Assembly (NCBI RefSeq): GCF_008704855.1
Contig: NZ_CP023691.1
Location: 6,262,001-6,326,000 of the forward strand
Direction of reading: 5' to 3'
DNA from: Streptomyces platensis
GTDB taxonomy: Bacteria; Actinomycetota; Actinomycetes; Streptomycetales; Streptomycetaceae
DNA: 64,000 nucleotides
The position numbers were made by a program, and so were the translations under genes. A model generated the notes under the pieces. That model did not search any database and was not told the origin of the DNA. It was given only the letters and a program-made list of their open reading frames with translations. This document shows, one piece after another, positions 1 to 8,321 of this stretch. Position 1 is the first letter of the stretch, and each line of letters starts with the position of its first letter.

Positions 1-580
1 GGCACCCGCCCAGGAACCGGTCGGGGTGGAACTGCTCATCGCCGTCCCGGACCAGCCGGGCGTGCTGCCCGCCGCCGCCGGGGTGCTGGCCCTGCACCGG
101 CTCACCGTCCGCGCCGCCGACCTGCTCCTCCTCGACCCCATCGACGAAGGCCCCGTCCTGGTACTGAGCTGGCGGGTGGCCGCCGAATACGGGTCGCTGC
201 CGCAGGCCGACCGGCTGCGCGCCGACCTGCTGCGCGCCTTGGACGGCACCCTCGACATCCCCGCCCGCCTCGCCGAGCGGGAGCGCGCCTACGCCCGCCG
301 CTCCCGGGCCGTGCTCGCCCCGCCACCCCGGGTCACCGTCGCCACCGGCAGTTCCGACACCGCGACCGTCATCGAGGTCCGGGCCCAGGACGCCCACGGC
401 CTGCTGCACCGCATCGGGCGCGCCCTGGAGGCGGCCGGTGTCGCCGTCCGCAGCGCTCACATCAGCACCCTGGGCGCGAACGCCGTGGATGCGTTTTACG
501 TCACCGGGCCGGACGGGGCGCCCCTCGCGGACGCCGCGGCGCACGAGGTGGCGGCGGCCGTGGAACGCGCCCTTCAGTAG
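1..580 (+). CDS. glnD: PII nucleotidyltransferase GlnD, C-terminal part (5' end outside window)
   Basis: The reading frame is open from base 2, so the gene starts upstream of the window. The visible ~190 residues contain two ACT-type domains: one near the start (ELLIAVPDQPGVLPAAAGVL) and one at the end (VIEVRAQDAHGLLHRIGRAL). This tandem ACT tail is typical of GlnD, where it senses glutamine. The HD and nucleotidyltransferase domains are not visible. In streptomycetes GlnD is known to adenylylate the PII protein GlnK rather than uridylylate it. The ffh gene following 97 bp downstream is the usual streptomycete arrangement. The ACT-only fragment could belong to another ACT protein, but the context makes GlnD much the best call. 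Confidence 0.88.
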   Translation, partial: APAQEPVGVELLIAVPDQPGVLPAAAGVLALHRLTVRAADLLLLDPIDEGPVLVLSWRVAAEYGSLPQADRLRADLLRALDGTLDIPARLAERERAYARRSRAVLAPPPRVTVATGSSDTATVIEVRAQDAHGLLHRIGRALEAAGVAVRSAHISTLGANAVDAFYVTGPDGAPLADAAAHEVAAAVERALQ

Positions 581-677
581 CGGCCCGGAATGCAGGGCAG
601 GAACGGTTTGCTTGCGGAGGCCGATACCCTAGAAGCCGACTGGACCCCGCCCCCGACCCCGAGGATCGACGACCGCC

Positions 678-2234
678 GTGTTCGATACGCTTTCCGACCG
701 CTTGGCGAGTACTTTCAAAAACCTCCGGGGCAAGGGCCGCCTGAGCGAGGCGGACATCGACGCCACGGCGCGCGAGATCCGGATCGCGCTGCTCGAGGCC
801 GATGTCGCCCTGCCCGTCGTCCGCGCCTTCATCAAGCAGGTCAAGGAGCGGGCCTCCGGTTCCGAGGTCTCCCAGGCGCTGAACCCCGCCCAGCAGGTCA
901 TCAAGATCGTCAACGAGGAGCTCGTCGGCATCCTCGGTGGCGAGACCCGCCGCCTGCGGCTCGCCAAGACCGCGCCGACCGTGATCATGCTGGCCGGTCT
1001 CCAGGGCGCCGGTAAGACCACCCTCGCCGGAAAGCTCGGCCGCTGGCTCAAGGGCCAGGGCCACGCCCCGATGCTGGTCGCCTGCGACCTCCAGCGCCCC
1101 AACGCCGTCAACCAGCTCTCCGTCGTCGCCGAGCGCGCCGGCGTGGCGATCTTCGCGCCCGAGCCGGGCAACGGCGTCGGTGACCCGGTCCAGGTTGCGA
1201 AGGACTCGATCGAGTACGCCCGTGGCAAGCAGCACGACATCGTCATCGTCGACACCGCCGGCCGGCTGGGCATCGACCAGGAGCTGATGCAGCAGGCCGC
1301 GGACATCCGCGACGCGGTCAGCCCCGACGAGGTCCTCTTCGTCGTCGACGCGATGATCGGTCAGGACGCGGTCAACACCGCAGAGGCGTTCCGCGACGGC
1401 GTCGGCTTCGACGGTGTGGTGCTCTCCAAGCTCGACGGTGACGCCCGCGGTGGTGCCGCGCTGTCCATCGCGCATGTCACCGGCAAGCAGATCATGTTCG
1501 CCTCCAACGGCGAGAAGCTGGACGACTTCGACGCGTTCCACCCGGACCGCATGGCGTCCCGCATCCTCGGCATGGGCGACATGCTCAGCCTGATCGAGAA
1601 GGCCGAGCAGACCTTCAGCCAGGCCGAGGCCGAGAAGATGGCGGCCAAGCTGGCGAAGGGCCCCAAGGAGTTCACCCTCGACGACTTCCTGGCCCAGATG
1701 GAGCAGGTCCGCAAGATGGGCTCCATCTCCAAGCTGCTCGGCATGCTGCCCGGCATGGGGCAGATGAAGGACCAGATCAACAACCTCGACGAGCGCGAGG
1801 TCGACCGCACGGCCGCCATCATCAAGTCGATGACCCCGGCCGAGCGCCAGGAGCCGACGATCATCAACGGCTCGCGCCGGGCCCGTATCGCCAAGGGCTC
1901 CGGTGTCGACGTCAGCGCGGTCAAGGGCCTGGTCGAGCGGTTCTTCGACGCCCGCAAGATGATGTCGAAGATGGCCCAGGGCGGCGGCATGCCCGGGATG
2001 CCCGGCATGCCGGGGATGCCTGGCATGGGCGGCGGCGCGCGCAAGAAGAAGCAGGTCAAGCAGGCCAAGGGCAAGCGCAAGAGCGGCAACCCGATGAAGC
2101 GCAAGGCCGAGGAAGAGGCCGCGGCCGCCCGCCGCGAGGCCGCCCAGGCCGGCAACCCGCTGGGCCTGCCCCAGGGCGGCCAGGACCCGCAGAACTTCGA
2201 ACTCCCCGAGGAATTCAAGAAGTTCATGGGCTGA
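678..2234 (+). CDS. ffh: Signal recognition particle protein Ffh (SRP54)
   Basis: SRP GTPase that binds signal peptides of nascent membrane and secreted proteins and, with 4.5S RNA and FtsY, targets ribosomes to the Sec translocon. The 518 residues show the N domain, the G1 motif GLQGAGKTT near residues 107-115, DTAGRLG near 192, the SKLDGDARGG motif near 250, and a methionine-rich M domain. The tail carries a Met/Gly/Pro repeat (GMPGMPGMPGM, bases about 1987-2030) followed by a Lys/Arg-rich segment, common in actinobacterial Ffh. GTG start. The tail is long compared with the ~450-residue E. coli protein. Confidence 0.97.
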   Translation: MFDTLSDRLASTFKNLRGKGRLSEADIDATAREIRIALLEADVALPVVRAFIKQVKERASGSEVSQALNPAQQVIKIVNEELVGILGGETRRLRLAKTAPTVIMLAGLQGAGKTTLAGKLGRWLKGQGHAPMLVACDLQRPNAVNQLSVVAERAGVAIFAPEPGNGVGDPVQVAKDSIEYARGKQHDIVIVDTAGRLGIDQELMQQAADIRDAVSPDEVLFVVDAMIGQDAVNTAEAFRDGVGFDGVVLSKLDGDARGGAALSIAHVTGKQIMFASNGEKLDDFDAFHPDRMASRILGMGDMLSLIEKAEQTFSQAEAEKMAAKLAKGPKEFTLDDFLAQMEQVRKMGSISKLLGMLPGMGQMKDQINNLDEREVDRTAAIIKSMTPAERQEPTIINGSRRARIAKGSGVDVSAVKGLVERFFDARKMMSKMAQGGGMPGMPGMPGMPGMGGGARKKKQVKQAKGKRKSGNPMKRKAEEEAAAARREAAQAGNPLGLPQGGQDPQNFELPEEFKKFMG

Positions 2235-2270
2235 CCCGGTTCACGGGTTGACCCCCAAGCTTGGCAGTAC

Positions 2271-2307
2271 GAGCCCCTGGCCCTCTCTTGGAGACGGCCG
2301 GGGGCTC
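2271..2307 (+). terminator. Hairpin terminator after ffh
   Basis: GAGCCCCTGGCC pairs with GGCCGGGGGCTC (12 bp, one G-U pair) around a 13-nt loop, 36 bp after the ffh stop codon. There is no clear U-tract, as is common for high-GC actinomycete terminators. Confidence 0.6.
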
Positions 2308-2412
2308 ATTGCTTGCTGAAGCCGCGCCTCTGCACCCGCCACCCGAAGGCCGCGCCTCTACACCCGCACCCGAAAACCGAGCCTCTACACCCGCCCACCC
2401 CCCGAAGGGGGG

Positions 2413-2593
2413 TGGGCGGCGGGGAAAATCCAGGGCCCCGGGCGGCGGGGAAAATCCAGGGCCTTGGGGCCGTGGGCGAAGTCAGGGCCCTGGTGGCCGC
2501 AGGGGAAAGCCAGGGTTCCCAGGCCGCAAGGCAACGCCAGACCCCCGGGCCGCAAGGGAAAATCCAGCTTCCCCGAGCCACAGGCGAAAGCCG
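2413..2593. repeat. Degenerate ~30-bp tandem repeat in the ffh-methyltransferase gap
   Basis: About seven imperfect units spaced roughly 23-34 bp carry a core resembling GGCCGCAAGGGAAAATCCAG; two units share GGCGGGGAAAATCCAGGGCC. The array sits between convergent genes and occupies most of the 393-bp gap from 2235 to 2627. The short stretch 2330-2400 has its own repeat (CTCTACACCCGC twice). No gene is seen here; overlapping ORFs are low-complexity. Confidence 0.7.
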
Positions 2594-2627
2594 CCCCCCC
2601 CCCCGCCCCACCAACCGCCCCGCCCCG

Positions 2628-3494
2628 CTATCGCGTCCGCGCGATCAGATACCGGAACACATTCGGCATCCACACCGTCCCGTCCGCCCGCTGATACGGA
2701 TGCAGTGCCTCCACGAGTTCCTTCTCCACCTGGCGCTGCTCGGCCACCTCCAGCGCGGCGTCGAACAGCCCGGTCGACAGCAGCCCCCGTACCGCACTCG
2801 CCAGATCCGCGTACCCGAACGGGCAGGCCACCCGCCCGGAGCCGTCCGGCCGCAGCCCGGCCCGGTCCGCCAGGTCCTCCAGGTCGTCCCGTCCGCTGGG
2901 CCGCCACCCACGGGAGCCGATGACGGGGTCGCCGGGGGGATCGGCCAGCCGCTGCGCCACCCGTAGCACCCCGGCCGTGGCGCACCGCTCCACCGGGCCC
3001 CAGCCGCCGAGCACCACCGCGCTGCCGCGCTCCGCCAGCCCGGCCGCCGCGGTGAGCGACGCCGTCAGCCCCTCGACCGTGCTCACACAGCCCACCGGGT
3101 GGAACGCCGTCACGACGTTGAACGGGGCGTCCCCGGGCGCCGCGGCCTCCAGACCGCCGCTGACCACCCTGGTGTGCTCCGGCATGCCGTCCGGTGTGAG
3201 CCGCTCACGCGCCAGCTCCAGCCGGGACTCGTCCGCGTCCACCCCGCTGACCTGCGCGCCGCGCGCCGCCGCGAGCAGCAGCGCCAGACCGGACCCGCAG
3301 CCCAGCCCGAGCAGGCGGGTGCCGGGACCGACCCCCAGACGGTCGTACGCGGCTTCGTACAGCGGCACCAGCATCCGCTCCTGGATCTCGGCCCAGTCGC
3401 GGGTGCGCGCCCGCGACCGGGCCGGAGCGGGCGGGTCGTCGCAGCGCGTGGATCCGGAATGCGGAAGCTGGTGCCGCACGAGCGTCGGTGACAT
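2628..3494 (-). CDS. Class I SAM-dependent methyltransferase, substrate unknown
   Basis: The 288-residue protein has a Rossmann-type SAM-binding motif I (LLGLGCGSGLALLLA) and a following acidic strand end (VSGVDADESRL), as in class I methyltransferases. The C-terminal half is not diagnostic of a substrate. I chose the ATG at 3494, which has AGGGGC upstream, over a longer reading frame starting at 3584 whose extra residues look non-coding. It stands alone on the minus strand, convergent with ffh. Closest in type to UbiE/Methyltransf_11 proteins; it could act on a small molecule. No regulator is adjacent. Confidence 0.8.
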   Translation of the reverse strand: MSPTLVRHQLPHSGSTRCDDPPAPARSRARTRDWAEIQERMLVPLYEAAYDRLGVGPGTRLLGLGCGSGLALLLAAARGAQVSGVDADESRLELARERLTPDGMPEHTRVVSGGLEAAAPGDAPFNVVTAFHPVGCVSTVEGLTASLTAAAGLAERGSAVVLGGWGPVERCATAGVLRVAQRLADPPGDPVIGSRGWRPSGRDDLEDLADRAGLRPDGSGRVACPFGYADLASAVRGLLSTGLFDAALEVAEQRQVEKELVEALHPYQRADGTVWMPNVFRYLIARTR

Positions 3495-4027
3495 CGATAG
3501 CGCCCCTATTCGCCGAGAACCCGAAGCTGTTCCGTACCGATCGCCCCCGTGTTCGCGCGTGGTGCGCCCCCGCAATCCAGACAACTGCGCATTCGCCCAA
3601 GCGTCCAGGGGATGCGCCGGGGTTATCTCCCGCGCGCCCCCGTGTGCGCCGGGCCCGCTCCCTGGAGCGCCGTTCCAGCGTGCCCCGGCCGGCGCCGTTC
3701 CGCCACGGCAGCGCCCGCCGCCCGGTTCTCCGGACTCCCACGTCCGACGGGCCTACGGTGGGATTCGAGCCGGTGCGGCCGGGCACAGGTACGCCCCGTA
3801 CCATCGCCGCCATGATCGTTGCCTCGGCATACGACCGGATGCGATCGGCTACGCCATGCGGCGTACGCGGGGATACGTACCGGCTTGCGGGCCGCTGGGC
3901 GCCTTCTGCGCAGATCTGCGCACCCCGCCCTCGGCACGACTCATGACCGGAAACTGACTGGTACGTGCAAATTATTTGAGATGCCCCGGAATCGGAACAC
4001 TCGACGACCCCGGCTCGTTGTCACGAC
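3495..4027. other. 533-bp intergenic region with palindromes, no gene seen
   Basis: Divergent gap between the methyltransferase and the SprT-like gene. It contains an inverted repeat GGTACG-CCC-CGTACC (3788-3802), a perfect 16-bp palindrome TGCGCAGATCTGCGCA (3907-3922), a further GGTACG at about 3959 and an AT-richer patch (GCAAATTATTTGAG, 3968-3981) that may hold a promoter. None of the ORFs crossing it looks coding. Confidence 0.5.
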
Positions 4028-4618
4028 GTGAGCACGACACCGCCTGTCCTCGCCGCCGAACTGGCGCTCGCCTGGGCCGATATTCAACGGCACCACCCCG
4101 AGCTGCCGGATCTGGCCGCGCCCGAGTCCCTGATCGGGGAGTCCTCGTCCGCCTGTGGCGCGGAACTCTCCTTCGAACGGCTGCTCCATGAGGCAGTCCA
4201 TGGCATCGCCGCCGCCCGCGGCGTCCGCGACACCTCCCGCGCAGGCCGCTACCACAACCGCCGATTCCTGGCGATCGCCGAGGAGTTGGGCCTGGACCAT
4301 ATCGACGAGCCGCACCCCAGCAGCGGCTTCTCCCTGGTCACGCTCAACCCCGAAGCCAGAAGGCGCTACCGCTCCACCATCGAACGCCTCGGCAGAGCCC
4401 TCAAGGCGCACACCGCCGCCACCGCCACCGACACCACCCGCAGCTTCCGGGGCCCGGCCGCCCGGCACGGCTCCTCCGGGGGCGGCGTCCGCGTCAAGGC
4501 CGTCTGCGACTGCGGGCGCAATGTCCGCGTCGTGCCGTCCGTGCTCGCCCAGGCGCCGATCGTCTGTGGCGGCTGCGGGAAGCCTTTCCGGATCCCCGAG
4601 GTGGCCGCGGTCGGCTGA
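4028..4618 (+). CDS. SprT-like zinc metalloprotein with C-terminal zinc ribbon
   Basis: The 196-residue protein carries HEAVH at residues 54-58 and a downstream His in GRYHNRRF near residue 76, the HExxH...H zinc ligand pattern of SprT/Spartan-like proteins. The C-terminus has a CxC...CxxC arrangement (CDCGRNVRVV ... CGGCGKPF), a zinc ribbon as in many SprT-family members. The family includes proteases acting on DNA-protein crosslinks, but bacterial members are largely uncharacterised, so the role is inferred. GTG start at 4028. It precedes rpsP by 156 bp on the same strand. Confidence 0.65.
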   Translation: MSTTPPVLAAELALAWADIQRHHPELPDLAAPESLIGESSSACGAELSFERLLHEAVHGIAAARGVRDTSRAGRYHNRRFLAIAEELGLDHIDEPHPSSGFSLVTLNPEARRRYRSTIERLGRALKAHTAATATDTTRSFRGPAARHGSSGGGVRVKAVCDCGRNVRVVPSVLAQAPIVCGGCGKPFRIPEVAAVG

Positions 4619-4774
4619 CCCGAGGGCGTGTGGCACAATAGCTAGCTGTACTCGACAGTCGCATAGGACCCCTCTCTCCTCCGGCTGACGCGTCCATCGG
4701 GCACCCCGAGTACCGCAACCCCACGTGGCATCCCGTTGTGCCCCACCACGTCAAGACCAGGAGACACCACTCCC

Positions 4775-5215
4775 GTGGCAGTCAAGATCAAGCTGAAGCG
4801 TCTGGGCAAGATCCGCGCGCCTCACTACCGCATCGTCATCGCCGACTCCCGTACCCGCCGTGACGGCCGGGCCATCGAGGAGATCGGTCTGTACCACCCG
4901 GTGCAGAACCCCTCGCGCATCGAGGTCGACTCCGAGCGTGTCCAGTACTGGCTGGGTGTCGGCGCGCAGCCGACCGAGCCCGTCATGGCCATCCTCAAGG
5001 TCACCGGCGACTGGCAGAAGTTCAAGGGCCTGCCCGCCCCGGCGCCGATGAAGGTTGCCGAGCCGAAGGCCGACAAGCGCGCCCTCTTCGAGGCCGCCGC
5101 CAAGGCTTCCGGCGACGAGCCGAAGGGTGAGGCCATCACCCCGAAGGCGAAGAAGGCTGACAAGAAGGCGGACGAGGCTGCGGCCGAGTCCACCTCCGAG
5201 TCGACCGAGGCCTGA
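4775..5215 (+). CDS. rpsP: 30S ribosomal protein bS16
   Basis: Small-subunit ribosomal protein; the N-terminus (MAVKIKLKRLGKIRAPHYR) and VIADSRTRRDGRAIE are diagnostic. Of 146 residues, the first ~85 form the bS16 fold; the remaining Lys/Ala/Glu-rich tail is a typical actinobacterial extension. I chose the GTG at 4775, preceded by AGGAGA at 4758-4763, over an in-frame extension from 4736. First gene of the rpsP-KH-rimM-trmD-rplS cluster; its stop is 2 bp before the KH gene, implying translational coupling. Confidence 0.96.
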   Translation: MAVKIKLKRLGKIRAPHYRIVIADSRTRRDGRAIEEIGLYHPVQNPSRIEVDSERVQYWLGVGAQPTEPVMAILKVTGDWQKFKGLPAPAPMKVAEPKADKRALFEAAAKASGDEPKGEAITPKAKKADKKADEAAAESTSESTEA

Positions 5216-5217
5216 GC

Positions 5218-5457
5218 ATGCTCGAGGAAGCCCTCGAGCACCTCGTCAAGGGCATCGTCGACAACCCCGACGATGTGCAGGTAGCCTCGCGCACCCTGCG
5301 CCGCGGACGCGTGCTCGAGGTCCGGGTCCACCCCGACGACCTCGGCAAGGTGATCGGCCGTAATGGCCGGACCGCCCGCGCGCTGCGGACCGTCGTGGGC
5401 GCCATCGGCGGCCGTGGCATCCGCGTCGACCTCGTCGACGTGGACCAGGTCCGCTGA
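5218..5457 (+). CDS. KH-domain RNA-binding protein (KhpA-like)
   Basis: A 79-residue single KH domain with the GxxG loop GRNG within KVIGRNGRTARALRT. Proteins of this size at this position in Gram-positive bacteria are the KhpA group, which bind small RNAs and, in firmicutes, act with KhpB/Jag. Immediately follows rpsP and precedes rimM, as in other actinobacteria. A ribosome-maturation or RNA-chaperone role is inferred from context. Confidence 0.9.
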   Translation: MLEEALEHLVKGIVDNPDDVQVASRTLRRGRVLEVRVHPDDLGKVIGRNGRTARALRTVVGAIGGRGIRVDLVDVDQVR

Positions 5458-5472
5458 CAAGTTGAACACCGG

Positions 5473-5512
5473 CTCGGGCCGGGGAGGGCCCTCGGGCCGT
5501 CCCCGGCCTGAG
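5473..5512 (+). terminator. Hairpin between the KH gene and rimM (attenuator or terminator)
   Basis: CTCGGGCCGGGGA (5473-5485) pairs with TCCCCGGCCTGAG (5500-5512) over 13 bp with one G-U pair; loop 14 nt. It lies in the only long gap (168 bp) inside the rpsP-trmD cluster, so it may set relative expression rather than end transcription. Confidence 0.5.
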
Positions 5513-5625
5513 TTCGTTGGTGAGCGTGGATCCACCCTCGTCACCCTCCATCGAGAAACCACGACGGCGCTCGCCGCCTCCGCGCAAGCGGCGGCGGTTC
5601 GGCCGCAACAACGGGAGAGAACAGC

Positions 5626-6171
5626 GTGCAGTTGGTAGTGGCGCGGATCGGCCGCGCCCACGGCATCAAGGGCGAGGTCACGGTAGAGGTGCGCACCGAC
5701 GAGCCCGAGCTGCGGCTCGGCCCGGGCGCCGTCCTCGCCACCGAACCCTCCTCCGTCGGACCGCTGACCATCGCCACCGGGCGGGTGCACAGCGGCCGGC
5801 TGCTGCTGCGCTTCGAGGGCGTCGCGGACCGCACGGCCGCCGAGGCGCTGCGCAACACCCTGCTGATCGCGGAGGTCGACCCCGAGGAAGTCCCCGAGGA
5901 CCCCGAGGAGTTCTACGACCACCAGCTGATCGACCTCGACGTCGTCACCCGCGCCGGCACCGAGGTCGGCCGGATCTCCGAGATCTCCCACCTGCCCTAC
6001 CAGGACCTGCTGGTCGTCCAGCGGCCCGACGGCAGCGAGGTCCTGATCCCGTTCGTCTCCGAGATCGTCCCGGAGATCGACCTGGAGGAGCAGCGCGCGG
6101 TCATCGACCCGCCGCCCGGCCTCCTCGACGACAGCCAGGCCGAGATCGCCAGCAGCCGCGAGGACAGCTGA
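5626..6171 (+). CDS. rimM: 16S rRNA processing protein RimM
   Basis: 30S assembly factor that binds uS19 and helps mature the 16S 3' domain. The 181-residue protein has the RimM N-terminal domain (LVVARIGRAHGIKGEVTVEV) and a PRC-barrel with QDLLVVQRPDGSEVLIPFV near residues 126-144. GTG start with GGGAGA upstream. The stop overlaps the trmD start (TGATG), indicating coupled translation. Confidence 0.96.
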   Translation: MQLVVARIGRAHGIKGEVTVEVRTDEPELRLGPGAVLATEPSSVGPLTIATGRVHSGRLLLRFEGVADRTAAEALRNTLLIAEVDPEEVPEDPEEFYDHQLIDLDVVTRAGTEVGRISEISHLPYQDLLVVQRPDGSEVLIPFVSEIVPEIDLEEQRAVIDPPPGLLDDSQAEIASSREDS

Positions 6172-6980
6172 TGCGGCTCGACGTCGTCACGATCTTCCCC
6201 GAGTACCTCGAGCCGCTGAACGTCTCCCTCGTCGGCAAGGCCCGGGCCCGCGGACAGCTCGATGTGCGCATCCACGACCTGCGGGAATGGGCGCACGACA
6301 AGCACAACACCGTCGACGACACGCCCTACGGCGGCGGCCCCGGCATGGTCATGAAGCCCGAGCCGTGGGGCGAGGCGCTCGACGAGATCCTCGCGTCCGG
6401 TGACGGGGAGCCGGTGATCGTCGTCCCCACGCCCAGCGGCGCCCCCTTCACCCAGCAGCTCGCCGTCGAACTCTCCGCCAAGCCCTGGCTGGTGTTCACC
6501 CCGGCCCGCTACGAAGGCATCGACCGCCGCGTCATCGAGGAGTACGGCGACCGCGTCGACGTCCGTGAGGCCTCCATCGGCGACTACGTCCTGGCCGGTG
6601 GCGAGGCACCGGTCCTGGTCATGGTCGAGGCGGTGGCCCGGCTGCTGCCCGGTGTCCTCGGCAACGCCGCCTCCCACCAGGACGACTCCTTCGCCCCCGG
6701 CGCGATGGCCGACCTCCTGGAAGGGCCCGTCTACACCAAGCCTCCCGAGTGGCGCGGCCGCGGGATCCCCGACGTCCTGGTCAGCGGCCACCACGGCAAG
6801 ATCGCCCGCTGGCGCCGGGACGAGGCGTTCCGCCGGACCGACCTCAACCGCCCCGATCTGATCGAGCGCGCCGACCCCGCCGCGTTCGACAAACACGACC
6901 GCGCGATCCTCGCCGCCCTCGGCTGGGCGGTGGGTGACGACGGCCGATTTGGGCGGACGAGCGAGGCCGTGGAAGAATAG
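6171..6980 (+). CDS. trmD: tRNA (guanine37-N1)-methyltransferase TrmD
   Basis: SPOUT-family enzyme that makes m1G37 in tRNAs reading CNN/CCN-type codons and prevents +1 frameshifting. The 269-residue protein shows DDTPYGGGPGMVMKPEP and the SAM-knot segment REASIGDYVLAGGE, both hallmarks of TrmD, plus the C-terminal GHHGKIARWRRDEA motif. The ATG at 6171 overlaps the rimM stop; an in-frame longer ORF from 5517 is a shadow across rimM. Followed 132 bp later by rplS. Confidence 0.97.
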   Translation: MRLDVVTIFPEYLEPLNVSLVGKARARGQLDVRIHDLREWAHDKHNTVDDTPYGGGPGMVMKPEPWGEALDEILASGDGEPVIVVPTPSGAPFTQQLAVELSAKPWLVFTPARYEGIDRRVIEEYGDRVDVREASIGDYVLAGGEAPVLVMVEAVARLLPGVLGNAASHQDDSFAPGAMADLLEGPVYTKPPEWRGRGIPDVLVSGHHGKIARWRRDEAFRRTDLNRPDLIERADPAAFDKHDRAILAALGWAVGDDGRFGRTSEAVEE

Positions 6981-7112
6981 GCCGCTGCTGTGTGCGTCCG
7001 GCGCGCGCCCCTGCCACAGGGGGAACGACGCCCGCCCGACGGAACGGCATCCGAAACATCCTTCCCATATCCCGTTGATGACCTGTGGCATCAGCGAAGA
7101 AAGCAGTAGGTC

Positions 7113-7460
7113 ATGCACCTTCTCGACTCCGTCGACGCCGCGTCGAAGCGCAGCGACATCCCGGCCTTCCGCCCGGGTGACACCGTCAACGTCCACGTCC
7201 GCGTCATCGAGGGCAACCGCTCCCGTGTGCAGCAGTTCAAGGGCGTTGTCATCCGCCGTCAGGGCGCCGGCGTCCGCGAGACCTTCACGGTCCGCAAGGT
7301 CAGCTTCTCCGTCGGCGTCGAGCGCACCTTCCCGGTGCACACCCCGATCGTCGAGAAGATCGAGGTCGTGACCCGCGGTGACGTCCGTCGCGCCAAGCTG
7401 TACTTCCTCCGTGAGCTCCGCGGCAAGGCCGCGAAGATCAAGGAGAAGCGCGACAACTGA
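7113..7460 (+). CDS. rplS: 50S ribosomal protein bL19
   Basis: Large-subunit protein at the 30S-50S interface. The 115 residues match bL19 throughout (RPGDTVNVHVRVIEGNRSR; GVGVRETFTVRK-like segment; RRAKLYFLRELRGKAAKIKE). ATG at 7113. Terminal member of the rpsP cluster and followed by a hairpin with a T-run. Confidence 0.97.
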   Translation: MHLLDSVDAASKRSDIPAFRPGDTVNVHVRVIEGNRSRVQQFKGVVIRRQGAGVRETFTVRKVSFSVGVERTFPVHTPIVEKIEVVTRGDVRRAKLYFLRELRGKAAKIKEKRDN

Positions 7461-7468
7461 GCCGGTGC

Positions 7469-7498
7469 GCCCCGGAGCACGATTTTTTGCGCCGGGGC
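7469..7498 (+). terminator. Terminator-like hairpin after rplS
   Basis: GCCCCGG (7469-7475) pairs with CCGGGGC (7492-7498); the 16-nt loop contains six Ts. It begins 8 bp after the rplS stop and separates the ribosomal cluster from lepB. Confidence 0.45.
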
Positions 7499-7556
7499 AA
7501 CGCAAACCGACGCTCGCGTACGGTGTCCGGATCCGGCCGGATAGGCTCAGGGCCCG

Positions 7557-8321
7557 ATGGACACCGACGCACAGCTCACGGAGCGCGACCCCTCTCCCAC
7601 CCCCGACCAGGGGCCGGAGCAGGGGTCGCGCTTCGCGCGTTTCCGCGCCCGTACGGCCGGTCTGCGCCACCGGCCGGTCACCCTGCTCGCGTTGTGCCTG
7701 GCCTTTGTGCTGCTGCTCAGCACGTTCATCGCACAGCCCTTTCTGATCCCCAGCTCCTCCATGGAGAACACCCTGCACATCGGGGACCGAGTGCTGGTCA
7801 ACAAGCTGGCCTACCGCTTCGGCAGCGCACCGGAGCGCGGCGATGTGGTGGTCTTCGACGGCACCGGGTCCTTCGTTCACAGGGAACAGGGGGAGAATCC
7901 CGTCACGGGGCTGCTGCGCGGAGCCGGCGCGGCGCTGGGCCTGGCCCGTCCCGCCGAGACCGACTACGTCAAGCGTGTGATCGGCATCGGCGGTGACCGT
8001 GTGACCTGCTGCGACAAACGGGGACGGATCGAAGTGAACGGTGAGCCCGTGAGCGAGGCGTATCTCCACCCTGGGGACGCGCCGTCCTCGGTGGATTTCG
8101 ACATCGTGGTGCCCGAGGGCAGGCTGTGGGTCATGGGGGACCACCGCGCCAGATCCAGTGATTCCCGCGACCACCTCGGTCAGGCGGGCGGCGGCACGGT
8201 CCCCGTGGACAGGGTCATCGGCCGTGCGGACCTGATCACCTGGCCGATGAGCCGCTGGCGCACCTTCGACACCCCAGAGACCTTCGACCGGATACCCGCC
8301 GCGGCAGGTCCCCATGGGTAA
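7557..8321 (+). CDS. lepB: Type I signal peptidase, paralogue 1
   Basis: Membrane serine protease that removes signal peptides from Sec- and Tat-exported proteins. The 254 residues have one N-terminal transmembrane segment (LALCLAFVLLLSTFIAQPF, about 43-61), the Ser of SSSMENTLHIGDRVLV, the Lys of DYVKRVIGIGGDRV, and the WVMGDHR box. There is no C-terminal transmembrane segment, unlike paralogues 3 and 4. First of four tandem paralogues (the SipW-X-Y-Z arrangement known in streptomycetes). Overlaps the next gene by 8 bp. Confidence 0.95.
   Translation: MDTDAQLTERDPSPTPDQGPEQGSRFARFRARTAGLRHRPVTLLALCLAFVLLLSTFIAQPFLIPSSSMENTLHIGDRVLVNKLAYRFGSAPERGDVVVFDGTGSFVHREQGENPVTGLLRGAGAALGLARPAETDYVKRVIGIGGDRVTCCDKRGRIEVNGEPVSEAYLHPGDAPSSVDFDIVVPEGRLWVMGDHRARSSDSRDHLGQAGGGTVPVDRVIGRADLITWPMSRWRTFDTPETFDRIPAAAGPHG

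Noticed and set aside
3765..3790. Possible tRNA T-arm (GGATTCGAGCC-like) in the methyltransferase upstream gap
   Set aside because: The flanks do not form the 5-bp T stem and no anticodon or acceptor stem can be built around it on either strand.
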